Source: Rhynchosporium graminicola
Taxonomy: Eukaryota > Ascomycota > Leotiomycetes > Helotiales > Ploettnerulaceae
NCBI GenBank assembly: GCA_900074885.1
Contig: FJUW01000072.1
Span: 62,001-126,000, forward strand
Direction: 5' to 3'
DNA length: 64,000 nucleotides
A program made the position numbers and the translations under genes. The notes under the pieces were generated by a model. The model searched no databases. It had not been told where the DNA came from and was given only the letters and a program-made list of their open reading frames with translations. Of the stretch, positions 1 to 12,215 are shown piece after piece (the first letter of the stretch is position 1; every line of letters starts with the position of its first letter).

Positions 1-511
1 GGATCACAAGAACTTCATTATTGTTTGTAACTATGCCTGCGGTATGATAATTTTACACTACATCAGATAAACCTACATATGTATTTACTGGACTTTAAAT
101 TGCGCGTCGTCCTTGCTTTTCCAACTTTTTGTCTTGGAAAGTTTGCCTTGCTACTTGTACGAAGTGTTATCCACTACAATGCTAGCGTGCTTGATGGCTG
201 AAGTCAGTTAATTCGGTATCATACTTTCATTCGGGTGCATCCGTAGCCAGCCCCGAGCCCCTGGCAAGCCATGATGATCAATTGTTGTGAATTACTGTGA
301 TATGACACGCGAAAGCACCGAGGCACCCTTCATCGTTATCACTGGTATCATGATAATTATTGTTATCATCAAACAGCTCCTCCTGAAACCATCACGAACC
401 CTGTTACTATTGACAACCTTCCTTCGCTTATTAGCCTTCCCTTTGAAATAAACATTTTTTCTGTTCTTTCTCTCGCATCAACTAGCACAGCAACCATCAA
501 TCCATCAATCA
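1..511. other. Upstream intergenic region of the MBL-fold gene
   Basis: No coding region is supported here. The last 100 bases before the ATG at 512 are pyrimidine-rich with few purine runs, which is common in fungal promoters near transcription starts. The window edge cuts whatever lies to the left, so the metabolic cluster may continue outside. Confidence 0.5.
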
Positions 512-1708
512 ATGTCCACCTCCACATCATCAAAACTCCCACCACCTCTTGCGAACATCAATATCCCAGAGTCATCCTCCACGGTCGATGTAAGTGTGAT
601 CGATACGTATGTTACTACCATTTGGCCTTCTTTCATTCACATTATACTTTATGGGCCTGAATAACTGAAACAATAGCTTTTAACATACAGAAACACAACC
701 GTTCACTTGAATCCGGAGCTATTCTGGCGACCAAAAGTCGACGGCTTCACCGGCCTACACGCGCCCATCTATTGCTTCCTGGTCTCCAACAAGCGGACCG
801 GCGAGAATGTGCTTTTCGACCTTGGCACAAGACCAGACTGGCGCAACTATGCCCCCAAAACCGTTTCTCTGATATCGGCCACCACGATTGTAACCCCAGG
901 AACGGACGTGTCCACGATGCTGGACGAGGCGGTCGAGCGCGGTCAAAGCAATGTTCGTAGCAACGACATCTCGGCCGTCATCTGGTCGCACAATCACTTC
1001 GATCACATCGGCGACGTGACCCGGTTCCCCAGAACCACAGCGCTGGTAATCGGTCCCAACGTTCGTGATGCGACCTGGCCGGGCTGGCCCACGCGCGCCG
1101 ACGCCATGGTTCTCGACGCCGATATCGAGGGCCGTGAGGCTCGTGAAATCGCCTTTGATAGCGGCCTGAAGGTTGGCCGATTCGACGCTTTTGACTATTT
1201 TGGCGACGGTTCTTTTTACCTCCTCGATGGGCCCGGGCATGCCATCGGGCATCTTTGCGCCCTGGCACGAACCACTGGCGCTCATGAAGATGGAGGATCA
1301 TCTTTTATATTCATGGGTGCCGATGCCTGTCATCATGTTGGTGTCCTACGACCTAGTGCGTATCATGCCCTTCCCTCTAGCGAAAAGCTTCAACATCTTT
1401 TGGGCGAGAATTCAGGACTCTGTCCCGGTCTCCTACTGGATTCGTGCCTTTCAAGCAAGTCAGATCCTTTTTTCACTGTGGCTGCTCCAAGTCCACTCTT
1501 TCCAGACAAGGATGCGTCCTTCGACACAGTGAGCAAGATACAGGAGCTGGACGGCCTGGAGAGTGTGTTTGTGGTCATGGCTCATGATTCTTCAATACGC
1601 GAAACAATCCCGTTGTTTCCCAAGAAAATCAACAGCTGGAAGATGTCTGGAGTAAAGGGTGACACCCGTTGGGCCTTTTGTCGGGATCTACATAACCCTC
1701 AAACATGA
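512..1708 (+). CDS. Metallo-beta-lactamase-fold hydrolase (lactonase-like)
   Basis: Two exons, 512-606 and 691-1708, give 370 residues. The 84-nt intron has a GTATGT donor and ends ACATACAG. The joined N-terminus contains VSVIDTNTTVHLNPELFW, the usual first strand of the AhlD/AiiA-type MBL subfamily. The zinc motif HxHxDH is seen as SHNHFDHIGD (His132, His134, Asp136, His137), followed by DGPGHAIGH and FMGADACHH, which supply further metal ligands. The family hydrolyses lactones, esters or thioesters. MBL-type thioesterases release product from PKSs that lack a TE, but the PKS in this window has its own TE, so a tailoring or detoxifying lactone hydrolase is more likely (inference). It sits 2.2 kb from P450 A and could be the cluster border or a bystander. 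Confidence 0.88.
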
Positions 1709-3951
1709 CATGTTTTTAGATTTATAGCAATGGAATTGCAAAATCATCGTCCAAACTCGATTCGTAATTGTTTATGCGTGTAAAGGGCTACGTCACGAAG
1801 TTGTTATACTCAGTTCCGTGATTACAGGGCGCCCCATTTCTGATTGAAGCAATTCGAAATACCCAGTCTGCTGCTTTACTTGGATGCTGCGAAGGTTAAG
1901 TATGTATTGGATCTGTTACCTCCGATTGACTAATATCTGCAATTGGCCAATCGTATCTCCTATTAGCTAAGATTTTCTCCGATACAGATCAATTCGAATC
2001 GAAGACTCCGATCAGTGTATAATTGTTAGGATACAGTAAAATGAAATTATAATAAAAGTAGCTCGTAAGGTGGCTAGACTACCGCACGGAGGCATTCGAG
2101 TAAACAAAAAAAGTCCGACTTATATCATCAAGGAATATCACGTCCTTAAATCTAACATGATAGATACTTAAGGGTATTCAATCCAATTCTCCCCCTCTTC
2201 TTATAGTTTTTGATTATCATACTATTACCTATAGTCATTTCAACTTCTTCTGATCACTACTTCTCCAAAAAATAACTAGGTATTAACATCATAAGCATCC
2301 GATTGCCTAGCTAGAGTCTCCGATTCCCATTCGCTGAAATTCTTAGCTGATAGGAGATAAATTAATCTCTCATTGGCTAATTATAGATATTGGTCAGTAG
2401 GTGGTAATAAATCAGACTAATCATCATTGAATCGCAGAATATCAATCACACCTTGGAGGCCTTTCTCTCTTAACAAAATGGAAGTAATTCAAGCTCAAAA
2501 GGCGGTGATTGACATGGGGAACGTTTGGAACAGCACGCGCTTGTCAGACAATTTGTTCAGAGGACAGTATAGATGTGGCTTTTCTGTAGCTAAATGTAGC
2601 ATACGACGCTGATTCCTGAGCAAGATTTTCAGAACACATTTAGAATCCCAACGAGCCTGCCATGCCCATGATCATTTGTTTGGTATAAACTCTCGCCGCA
2701 ACGGAAAACAGAACACAATCTAACTTCTAAGTCAGAGTAGTATTATGGAACAAGATTGCTCTCCAGAAGTCCCATCGACTTGAAATGGATGGTAAATAAA
2801 TGTATACCATAGTACAACAATATCAACCAATACGACACGATAAGGTGACCCTGTCGAATTTATTGTTATGTTAGGAGTGTTTAATTACATACATATACGT
2901 AAGCGCATACAACCCGAAGTAATGTGCGGATTCGGTATACAAGACTCGAATATAGAATCTCTACATGAATCTCAAGCGAGTTGTTCTACGACACGAATTT
3001 TGAAGAGATTTTCCACCTCGTGAATAACACAGTAAGATATCTTCAGTCACAGTCTCAACTCTCAAGACTTTCAAACTCAGACCACATCGTCCAAATTCGT
3101 ATATTTATGTCCTCGAACTCCGTCTATACAAGGATGTCTGAAAGAACAGGTTGAACCCACCTTGAATATGGATGCTCCGTTTGCGAGCTTTTGAAAATGT
3201 AGGTGCCATGGTTATGTATACATCCCATGGAGGCGCTAAGTTCAGCTCTGGATAAAAGAGAGGCAGGGAAAGGAGGGGGGATTGAAGGGATTTAGAGGAG
3301 ACAGGATGTCAGGGAAAGTTATACAGGCCACTGATCACCACCACTCTGTACGCCGAGATCTTGCAAAGTATCTGATTTTCAGAAGCTTGGTCTGAGATTG
3401 ACTGCGGGCAGCAAAAACGAGAGAACGAGAGAATAATATATCGTATTGGAAATACCGAATGAAACGACTGGAGACTAATGCGCAAGCGCTCGACATTCGA
3501 GGATGATCTGTCACCTGTTTATTCGTGCAGGCAGTAAGAACACCTAATAGCATCACTCCGGTCAGAGCTGTGATGCCCCCTATCCTAATTGCTCTCCCTC
3601 CCCGTTATGTCCATCCACATTTCGCTTTACATCCAAAGAATGTTGCATTGGCTCTTCCACGGTTTTCTCGGATCTACAAGTTGGAAATCATATTTTTGGA
3701 ATACCAGTGTAGAGCAATCTGCATTGATGAATGGACCTTCAGCCGAGGCTAAACGACTCCAATGTTTAGCAAGTGACATACAACAAAAAAACATGCAATA
3801 CCTACACATAGATGCTATAATCAAGTTACATTCCCTACTCGAATATCTGTAGCCTTTCAAAACTTTTGTATCCCTGTCAATTATCTCTCACGGAGACTCG
3901 CATTGGAAGCCCATCCTGCTGGTGTTAGCCATAAGTCCCGGTGAAGATATT
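1709..3951. other. AT-rich intergenic region
   Basis: More than 2 kb between the MBL-fold gene and the 3' end of P450 A. Only short ORFs without recognisable motifs occur here. The base composition is visibly richer in A and T than the flanking genes. I see no RNA gene or repeat I can support. Confidence 0.5.
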
Positions 3952-5811
3952 TCATGTGATACAAAAAACATTTAATGAAAGGAGTATACTGACTTTTGGC
4001 TTTGCACTTAGTATTACCTGCTGGTAAGCCCTTCCTCCAAACCCTGGAATATTGAGACCATGCTCCTTGAAAACGGCTTCAAAGGTAAAGAATCTCACGG
4101 TCATAGCTGCCAAAACCCTGGCTTCGATGGTGACCAGCTGCTGCCCAATACAAGACCTCAAGCCCTTACCGAATATCTGCCACGAATCCATAGAATGCGT
4201 TTCGGGTTGCAAGAACCGATCGGGGTCGAATTCGTGAGGCCGCTGCCAGGTGTGGGAGTCGTAGTGCATGGCAGCAGCTAGGTTGCACACAATCTGCGTA
4301 TCTGCAGGGTATTTGCGGCCATCGTATTCAAGCGTTGCTCCAGGAGTTCCCTTGCGTATTGTGAATCCTGCTGGGTGCAAGCGTAGGACTTCCTTGATAA
4401 GAGCACTTGTAAGCGAAAGTTGGTTCACCAAACTTGGGTTCTTGCCAAGTGAGTTAACCGTTGCTTCAAGCGAGGTGCCGAAGACAGAATCATGTTCCTG
4501 TCGTACACGGGCCAAGAAGTCAGGGTTGATCGAGAGGTAGTAAAACATGTACTATGATAATAGAAGTCAGCATAGTCCTTGGTGGGTCAGCGCTGATTCA
4601 GATCCATTTACCGTCATAAGGCTAGCTGTCGTATCATGGCCAGCAAGAAAGAAAGTCTTTGCGCTGCTTACGCATTAGCGGACATCACACGAATTGTGAG
4701 GCTAAATTTACTTGTTCAAAGCCATATCCAAGAATCTTTCATCCTGATGCGCTCTCACCGTTGACCCGTGTTCTTTGCGGTATCCTTTCAGTGCTAGGTC
4801 CAGAATGCTCTTATCAATCCCATCATCTTTCTTCTGTCGGTACTTCTCCCTGATAACATTGCGGAGCTCATTATCCAGGTTTCTTGTGTGATATCGCATC
4901 ATAATCTTGCTTAAGATTCTCTTCCACTGATAAAAGACAATCAGCAGTGCACAACTAGATAGTTGTGAGACGGGGTGTGGTTGTCAGCTCTAAGATGTGC
5001 CAAGAGAGGCAAAAAAGAGCTCGGAGGTCACTAATACTTGATGACAACTTACCAATGGTGACGAGAACGAGGCTGTCCAGCTTGTTGCGCTCGAGAAACT
5101 GCTCAGTACAGAACTATGTCCCGTCTGTGATTTCAGTCGAATGTCCCCCACTGTACGTCCGATGAAATCGATCGCCAATTTCGTAGTCGCGTCATTCATT
5201 GAAAACACTGTCCCTGATGCAGCATTTTGGGTGAGCTTGTCGCAAAAGACCATGGTCTCTTCAATCATGCTTGGTATCAGGCTTAACATATGGCTCATAC
5301 TGAACGCTGGTGTGAACCATTTTCTCTGACGAGCCCATTCTGCTCCTTCAGAGGAAAATACACTATTAGAGCCTACAATAGGGCCAAGAGAAGCTTTAAC
5401 AAGCGGATGTCGTACGAAATTGGTTGTTGTTTGAGTTTGTAGCGAGACAGCAGGGTCGGTCATGAAAAGCATTGGTTCCGCAAACGGATACAAGTCCACA
5501 TAGAAAAGTCCTTTGAGCTTGTTTTCAAACGCCATCTCGGTAAACATAATTTGAGGGTGAGCATCAGCAGGATAGCGCTTTTTTGCTTCGGTCATTGTCT
5601 TGAGATTTCCCCAGAGCATCGAGTGTGGCGGCGTAGGCTTCAGAGAATTAGCAATCTAACCTGGAGCAAACGCCGTCTCTTAGATACACACGAGTTTACT
5701 GTAGAGCCGTCGATGTTTGATGAATTTGTACACGAAAGACAAAATGTAGAGGCCGAGGAGGCCAAAGGAAAGCTTTCCCCAGTTATCGTGAAGGACGCTC
5801 GAGACCGCCAT
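3952..5811 (-). CDS. Cytochrome P450 monooxygenase (P450 A)
   Basis: Five exons on the minus strand (5811-5692, 5637-5053, 4926-4712, 4663-4612, 4551-3952) give about 523 residues. Exon 1 encodes a 40-residue N-terminal membrane anchor (FGLLGLYILSFVYKFI), followed by the proline hinge PTPPHSMLWGNL. The I-helix AGHDTTAS comes from a tiny 52-nt exon; the K-helix EVLR and the haem-binding loop FGKGLRSCIGQQL lie in the last exon. All residues needed for a working haem thiolate enzyme are present. The gene is divergent from the O-methyltransferase with a 0.7-kb shared upstream region, consistent with co-regulation. The C-terminal tail after SAKPK is atypical and may hide one more splice, so the stop at 3952 is the weakest point. 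The substrate is inferred to be the cluster intermediate. Confidence 0.9.
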
Positions 5812-6514
5812 GTTGACGCTATCGTGTTGGCGCAGATATATTGGCGCTGATTTGTTGGAGGACAGACCGTCATTTTTGTAATTGTAGCGAGTAGTGGACG
5901 AGAAGATTTATTCTCTTGTGTGTATTCTGTCGATCCTTTGGTTCAAGTGATACTTTCCGACTTTCGGTAGTTGCGGTGATACCTTCGGATGTTGCGAGTC
6001 AATGAAGGATCGTCACTCAAAAGCTTGTTTCGATTACACGGCATTGTAATACTTCGTACAGATTGTAAAGATCAAGCATTCGTTATCTATGCTATATGGC
6101 CCCAGAATATACTGCTTTCAGAAAAAGTTTGAGAAAGCGCAATAGCTGATTAGCTAATGCCCCTTATACAGTGGGATATTCTAGTACTACGCACAGACAA
6201 CAAAGAGTTGATCTTTCGGGCCTGTAACAAGTATGTCTTCAAGGGGCGATTGCACGCATACGCAGAGACCCCGTGTACTTCGGATAATATTGAATTTTCT
6301 CCTTCTACGATCATCATGCACAAGGTGGAGGCTGAAGCACATTGGCTTTGGCCCACTTACTCGGGGCCGGCCAGAAACACTTATGCCCGAAAGTTAAAAG
6401 TCATGGTCCATAAGTCATAAGTCAAGTAGTCAGAATAGATCACTACAACGACATAGACCTAGAAACCAAGAGACGTCAAATTTTGATTGTACGTACCAGG
6501 CAGATTTAGCAGCA
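5812..6514. promoter_or_regulatory. Bidirectional promoter region between P450 A and O-methyltransferase
   Basis: A 703-bp stretch separates the two divergent start codons (5811 minus, 6515 plus) of two cluster genes. Such head-to-head spacing in fungal metabolite clusters usually holds shared regulatory sites. I cannot identify a specific binding site by eye. Two short antisense ORFs in it (around 6150-6420) have no family features. Confidence 0.45.
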
Positions 6515-7978
6515 ATGACATTACCAACCAACGGCCAAGGTAGTGAGGAGCTCCTCAAGACTCTCAAGGGCATTAACGCGGAATCTTTTGGCAATGATGC
6601 AGACCGCTCCCGGGCTATTGTTGAAGTTTATGCCTTACTTTCTCGCCTGGAGACACCTTGGGAGTCCATCGCTAGATTGTGTATGGGTCAGGTAAATCCA
6701 CTCCTCTTGTCCTCTTATCTTCTGAGAAAGGATCTGAAACTGAAGCTGTTGCAGCCAGCGTTAGGCGCCGCTTTGAAAATCGGAAAAGATCTTCAGCTCT
6801 ATGAGAAGTGGCATGAGCGTGGTGATGAGGCCATGACGAGCGAGCAGCTTGCGAAGATTGTGCCCTGTGATCTCTCCCTCCTTGGTTAGTTGACTCGAAC
6901 TCAGAAAGGAAATTTACACAAATACCAAAAGAGATAGAGGGAGGACAATCTGGTTAGAAACTAAACATCCTGATTGGTCTAGTCCGCCTCCTTCGACACT
7001 TAGCAGCAAATCACATGCTTGAGGAAGTCTCGATTGGAGTTTTCAAACCGACAAAGTTCACTCTTGCTCTACTCCAACCAGCCTTTGGAGAATGGATCAA
7101 CCACCTGTATGTATCCAAGCACACCTCATCCCATATAGAGCCCGATTAACAAGAGTTTTAGTTACGATGCGACTATTCCCTGCTTTTTCAAGTTGCCCGA
7201 GTATTTGGCTGAGACTGGCTATAAGAATCCCGTGGATCCCAACAACGGGGTCTTCCAGTACACCAAGGGCTGGAAAGGAGACATGTTCCATTACTACGAG
7301 GCTCATCCAAGAGAAGGGGAATCTTTCAATCACGTTATGGGTGGTGTGATGGCCAACCAAGCTGGATGGCTAGAGATATTTCCGCATGAAACTCTGCTCA
7401 ACACCGACGCTGATGTCCCTCTCTTAGTAGATGTGGGAGGGAATATTGGCCACGACATAGAGAGATTCCGCCAGGCGCATCCCGAGACAGCTGCGCGTCT
7501 ATATTTGCAAGATCGGCCAGAAGTAGTAAAGCTTGCTAAGTGTCCGGAGTCCGTCAACAGGGTTGGCTATGATTTCTTTACACCCCAACCGATCAAAGGT
7601 ATGTCATATTTTACTCGAACAAGGCGAGATATATTTTAAATCATCTAACGATTTAACACAGGAGCTCGGGCATACTATCTGCACGGTGTCCTTCATGATT
7701 GGTCTGACGAGCCAGCTCTCAAGATTCTACAAATGCAGAAAGACGCCATGAAACCTGGATATAGCAGGCTTCTGATACACGACCATATTGCCCCCGAATC
7801 CTTGGCACATCCTCACACTACGGCTTATGACCTTACAATGATGGTGATGGTGGCTGGCGAGGAGAGAACTGAGGCGCATTGGCGCGAGCTGCTGAGGACC
7901 GCTGGCTACCGTGTTGTAAAGATCTGGTCATCCCCACTTACTGTACAAGGCATTATTGAGGCCGAGCTTGCCAACTAG
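6515..7978 (+). CDS. Class I SAM-dependent O-methyltransferase
   Basis: Five exons (6515-6691, 6755-6884, 6983-7106, 7162-7598, 7662-7978) give 394 residues, the normal size for fungal plant-type O-methyltransferases. An N-terminal winged-helix dimerisation region (ESIARLCMGQPALGAALKIG, then LLRHLAANHML) precedes the SAM-binding motif VDVGGNIGH and the catalytic HDW (LHGVLHDWSDE). All junctions keep frame. Intron 1 is 63 nt without a stop, so retained transcripts could encode 21 extra residues. The enzyme likely methylates a phenol or enol oxygen of the cluster product (inference from family). It is convergent with P450 B, with stops about 400 bp apart. Confidence 0.92.
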
Positions 7979-8381
7979 AACAGACATCTTGGAAACAGAT
8001 AGATGTGGATCAACTCATTGAGGCAAATCGCAGGGACGGAACTTTTGCTTCATTCATTCATTTCTTTAGGAGCTTAATCCCCCTTGCTTTGGGGCTGAAA
8101 TCGCGTTGTTCCGCTGCTATTGAATTTGTGACCGATATCTTCATGCACTACTGTGACGACGCTAGTATCACACACTTTACTAGAATTATAAATCGAGGTG
8201 ATATGATAGTGAGAATAGACGAAGGACATTCGGTGCTATGAGGTTTTCATACATAAATGTGGAGATAATAAAGAGAAGTAATCAGGTATTCGCAGCATTG
8301 CTAGTCAATTTTGAGTTGACTAATGCTCATCATTGTTGCGAAACACAATTGCTGCCAAATGAAACAAGCATATATTAATGT

Positions 8382-10145
8382 CTATCTCTTCTTGATATAG
8401 CAATCCATATCCCACTGCCTTACGAACCAGCTATTCCTCGTCTTCCATTCCTTATCCACTCCCCCACAAAGCTCGAATTCGAGTTCCCGAAACATCGTTG
8501 GCACCAGCTTATTCATCTCCAGATAGCTGATATGTTTCCCCATACAAGCTCGTGACCCATATCCAAATGGCAACCACGCCCTTTCCATAGCCGCGATGCG
8601 TTCTTTGTGATCACTCTCTGATTCATCATCACGCTTCAACCAACGCTCTGGCTTGAACGCCGTTGGATCCGCTTCGAATATGGGATCCTGATGCAGAACC
8701 CATGCGTTCATACTTACCTGCACGCCCTGTGGAATGATAGTCCCATCATCCAGTAAGAGCCCGCTTGGAGGAACATCACGCTCAATCCCAAATCCCACGG
8801 GTGGATGTATGCGTAGCGCTTCCTGGACCACGGCTGCAGTATATGGTAGCTTTTGCGACTCTTCCCAAGTCACGGGGGAACTGAGTTCGCTGCTATCCAG
8901 CTCCTCTAGAAGCTTCTTCTGGACGTCGGGATGGCGGAGAACCATGTAAACTATGGTCCGCAGCACTATGGCTATCGTATCCGAGCCGGCCATGATGTTA
9001 CTCGTCGTGTAAATCCCAACTGTCCGGTCATCAACTGTGTCGGGATACTTCTTCTTGGCCTCTAGAAAGCGATCGATAAAAAGACTAGCTCCGGAACGTT
9101 TGCCCTCTTTCTCGAGGATCTTGAGCTCGTCGGCGCGCTCCTTGACCAGCCGGCTCGCGAAGATGAAGAAGCCGGAGCTCTTTGGTTTGAATAGGCTCAC
9201 GAGTGGGTTCTTCTCGAAGAGCCAGTCAACCCACGGCATTTGCGATCGCTAGAGAAAGATCTCAGGAATGTCCAGGTAGTATCGCAAACTCACATGTAGT
9301 TTGCGAAGCGGTAGGGTTTTTTTTGCTTACCGGCGCGATACGATCCAACCGTGCATCGAGAGTGTGAATCATGTTATTTACATCGATTCCTTGATCTAGA
9401 AATCCAAGTGACTGACCCATCGTCATCTCGGCGATAGCATCGAATGCGACTATTTCAGAAGTGTTACAACTGAATTTCCAGCTATGGCTTTGATCAAGTG
9501 GAGTAACTCACAGTACTGGAACCATGAGCCGAGATCACATGGTACTCTCTCCTTGGTATCAAACTCTTCAATAAGCCTTTGCACGAATTTGACAATGCAG
9601 GAATCCACAATGGGTTCATATTCTATCATATTGGCACGGCCATAAGCAGCTGCAACCGGCTGTTTGATACTAACATGGAATTGATGATCACGCGAGGTGA
9701 AGAGGTTGTAGCCAATTGTGTTCTGGACCTTCCCTTGAAAGGGATTGTAGAATGCGCTCTAGGGTCCGAGATTAACAAGATTACTCTGCTCTCATCTCAA
9801 CTGCTACATTACCTTGTGAAACCCACGGCCTGGCCCATATATCTTTGGGATATATGATGGAGCCGCGAAACTGAGTGTTGTTGGTCCGATGCGCACAATC
9901 GGACCGTATTTTTGATGCAACTCAATGGCTTTGAGGTGTGATGTTCCGGTAGCTGCGCTGCGAAAGCGCCATAAATCGCAAAACTTTGCCAAGAAAGGGC
10001 CGGGAAATTTATGGAGCGGGTGAAAGAGTCCATAGTAGACACCATACACAGTTGCAAAAGTTGCCAGTGATATCGAAAATGATAGCAAATTTGGACTCAA
10101 ATTTGGAGAGTCCAAGAATTGCGTCAGATGGAATGAGGAGCTCAT
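8382..10145 (-). CDS. Cytochrome P450 monooxygenase (P450 B), pisatin-demethylase-like
   Basis: Four exons (10145-9813, 9758-9512, 9449-9331, 9248-8382) give 521 residues with every junction in frame. The N-terminus has a membrane anchor followed by KFPGPFLAKFCDLWRF. The I-helix AGSDT, the K-helix EALR and the haem loop FGYGSRACMGKHI are intact. The C-terminal NSWFVRQWDMDCYIKKR and overall layout match P450 D in this window, so the two look like diverged paralogues of the CYP class that includes pisatin demethylase and benzoate hydroxylase relatives. It presumably oxidises a pathway intermediate at the ER membrane. Confidence 0.92.
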
Positions 10146-12215
10146 ATTCGATATGTTGTTTCTTCCCCTTCTGTCTCTGTCGCACCTGATTCGAAAGGGA
10201 AGCGAGTCGTCGGTTTCCAGTGAGCGAAAGTCAATACTGGATGTTTGTTCACATGAAAAATGACTATCACTTCTTAGTAACAGACCATGTGATAAACAGT
10301 TGACTAAGTCACCTACCTACTGAGTGAGTACTTCTTCCCACGTGAAGGATCGATCCAGGCCATTACTCGGTCTCGCTCAAATAAGGTTTCACCGAGTAAT
10401 GGTTCCGCAGTGCTGATATCTTTAACTCCACTATTTTTGACAGGGACACTAGTCAAACCTCATCAGGGAGCTGTCACCGGATGTAACCTTATCTGATACG
10501 CCTTCTGGTCAAAAGACACTTTCTGGTGAGGTCTGTCTGTGGCTTGGTGTTTTACCCGGATTGGATTCCCTATCGAAGTTTGGAAACCATGAGTATTTGA
10601 TACGGAATGTAATGAACGTGGCGGTGGACTTCTAATGTTCGATTTCTCTGATTTCTGGCGATCCCTCTGTGTTTGGTGTAATCTTTTAGTGGGATGCTTT
10701 GGCTTGGTTGGCTGTGTACGCGGGGGTAGAGGGGACTGATTGATTGACTGAGTGACGGACGGACTTGAATCCCCGAGAACGCGTATACTTTCGTCTACGG
10801 ATGAAAGTCAAAAAGTATTCCAATCCCAACCTTCCAGATACTGGACCTATCGAATGAAGGCATTGTTACAGATGTAATGTCAGCTAGTATCTCATCAGTA
10901 GCAGACTTACGCCGCGCTTAGGTTCATACATAATTGCGCAATTTTTTGCGTTTCTGCATCTTCTTGATTCAATAGAATTCAAATAAATGTAGCAAAAGCA
11001 ATTTGGGTTTCGCACGAAGCGTCCGGAAAGAGTTTGTTATCTTGAACTTTGGATAAAAGTGTGGTTACCAAACTAGTCCCAAGTAAAGTCAAGTGAGGTG
11101 GCGGGAAGTATAAGGGCTTGCCAACATCCAAAGCGAAAACAGAAAAGGTAGACGCGGTGCACCTCTATGTCCTCGACGAATATCCAGGTGGATGTCAAGG
11201 AACCTAGCACTCCACAAAACAATCGAATCGTCAACCCTTTCAGACAGTATGAATCAGGGACAGATGAATATTGACACGTCCATTGTCTCCCAATTCCGAG
11301 GAACATGAGCTGATCTCCGATCCTCATATCCTGACCTCCGAGCCCTTTTCGACTCTTCATCGCTCTCTCGGTCCCATGGCGCAGCAGGGACATCACAGTC
11401 GTATCCACTTCCCACCACATCAGAGACATACCTTCTCACCTCCTGCCGTGCCTCCTGGCAGAGCTAGAACCAGGAATATTCATGACATGGATCTCTAGAT
11501 GAGGAACCCGAGTTCAGAGATAGCTGGTTTCCGTCTCTCTCTCTCGGTAGCGATCTTCAATTCACCAGGGAGTAAGACAATGTCTATCAACACAATCTAA
11601 TACGAGCCCTACCACGGGCATATGTCCAATCGTCTGATCAGGGTCCATCTAGATGTGGAGGAGAATATGCTAGTAGCAAGCACAATTTGGGGTATGAGTG
11701 GATTTATTTATCCTGGTTGATTGTGTCCATTATTACTTACTGATCTCCCAGTCATCACCTGCTCCCGGGCCAGTTAGCGTACCGCTTTCCTCCTCTTTGC
11801 CCCGTAGGTCTTTTTCACCCCCTCTCTCTCCGTACAGATCTACTATCTTTCTCTTTCTCCGTGGGTCTGAACCTGACAGGGCTTACATCAAAGGTCAATT
11901 CTAACAAAAGATGCTCTGGGCGTCCACTGTGGACAGGTTCAGACCCACGGAGAAGACGAGTACTTGTCCCGGTTCGAGTGAGGCCATTAACCCAATTGAC
12001 CATCTGATCGCCCTGTGTGTCGGTGCCTTATCTTCAACAGTGCTGATGATTGTCACCGTCAACCCACGTGTGCTCCCAACCAAGTCGTCACCTCCACATC
12101 TTGGATTGATGGGTGGCGTTCTGAGGGTATCATATGTATGTATTTCCAGAAAGAAGTATTGCTTCTGGATTATAGATTCTTGGATTGTCCCCAAGCTCTA
12201 TCTACACGTCTCTAC
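10146..12215. other. Intergenic region upstream of P450 B
   Basis: About 2 kb between the P450 B start and the 3' end of the Myb gene. The ORFs present are short, low-complexity and unconserved in appearance. The only structure I can point to is a 21-bp perfect inverted repeat listed separately. No further gene is supported. Confidence 0.45.
11855..11954. repeat. 21-bp perfect inverted repeat with 58-bp spacer
   Basis: The left arm at 11855-11875 (core CTCCGTGGGTCTGAACCTG) is repeated in inverted orientation at 11934-11954 (core CAGGTTCAGACCCACGGAG). Both arms are identical over 21 bp. A transcript could fold it into a stem, or it could be a remnant of a small inverted-repeat element. No target-site duplication is obvious. 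Confidence 0.8.

Noticed and set aside
755..1285. 176-codon frame on the minus strand
   Set aside because: It lies fully antisense to the MBL-fold gene, whose zinc motif and splicing are clear; it shows no family features.
11073..11498. Overlapping frames on both strands upstream of P450 B
   Set aside because: Low-complexity composition, no start context, no domain, and conflict between strands.
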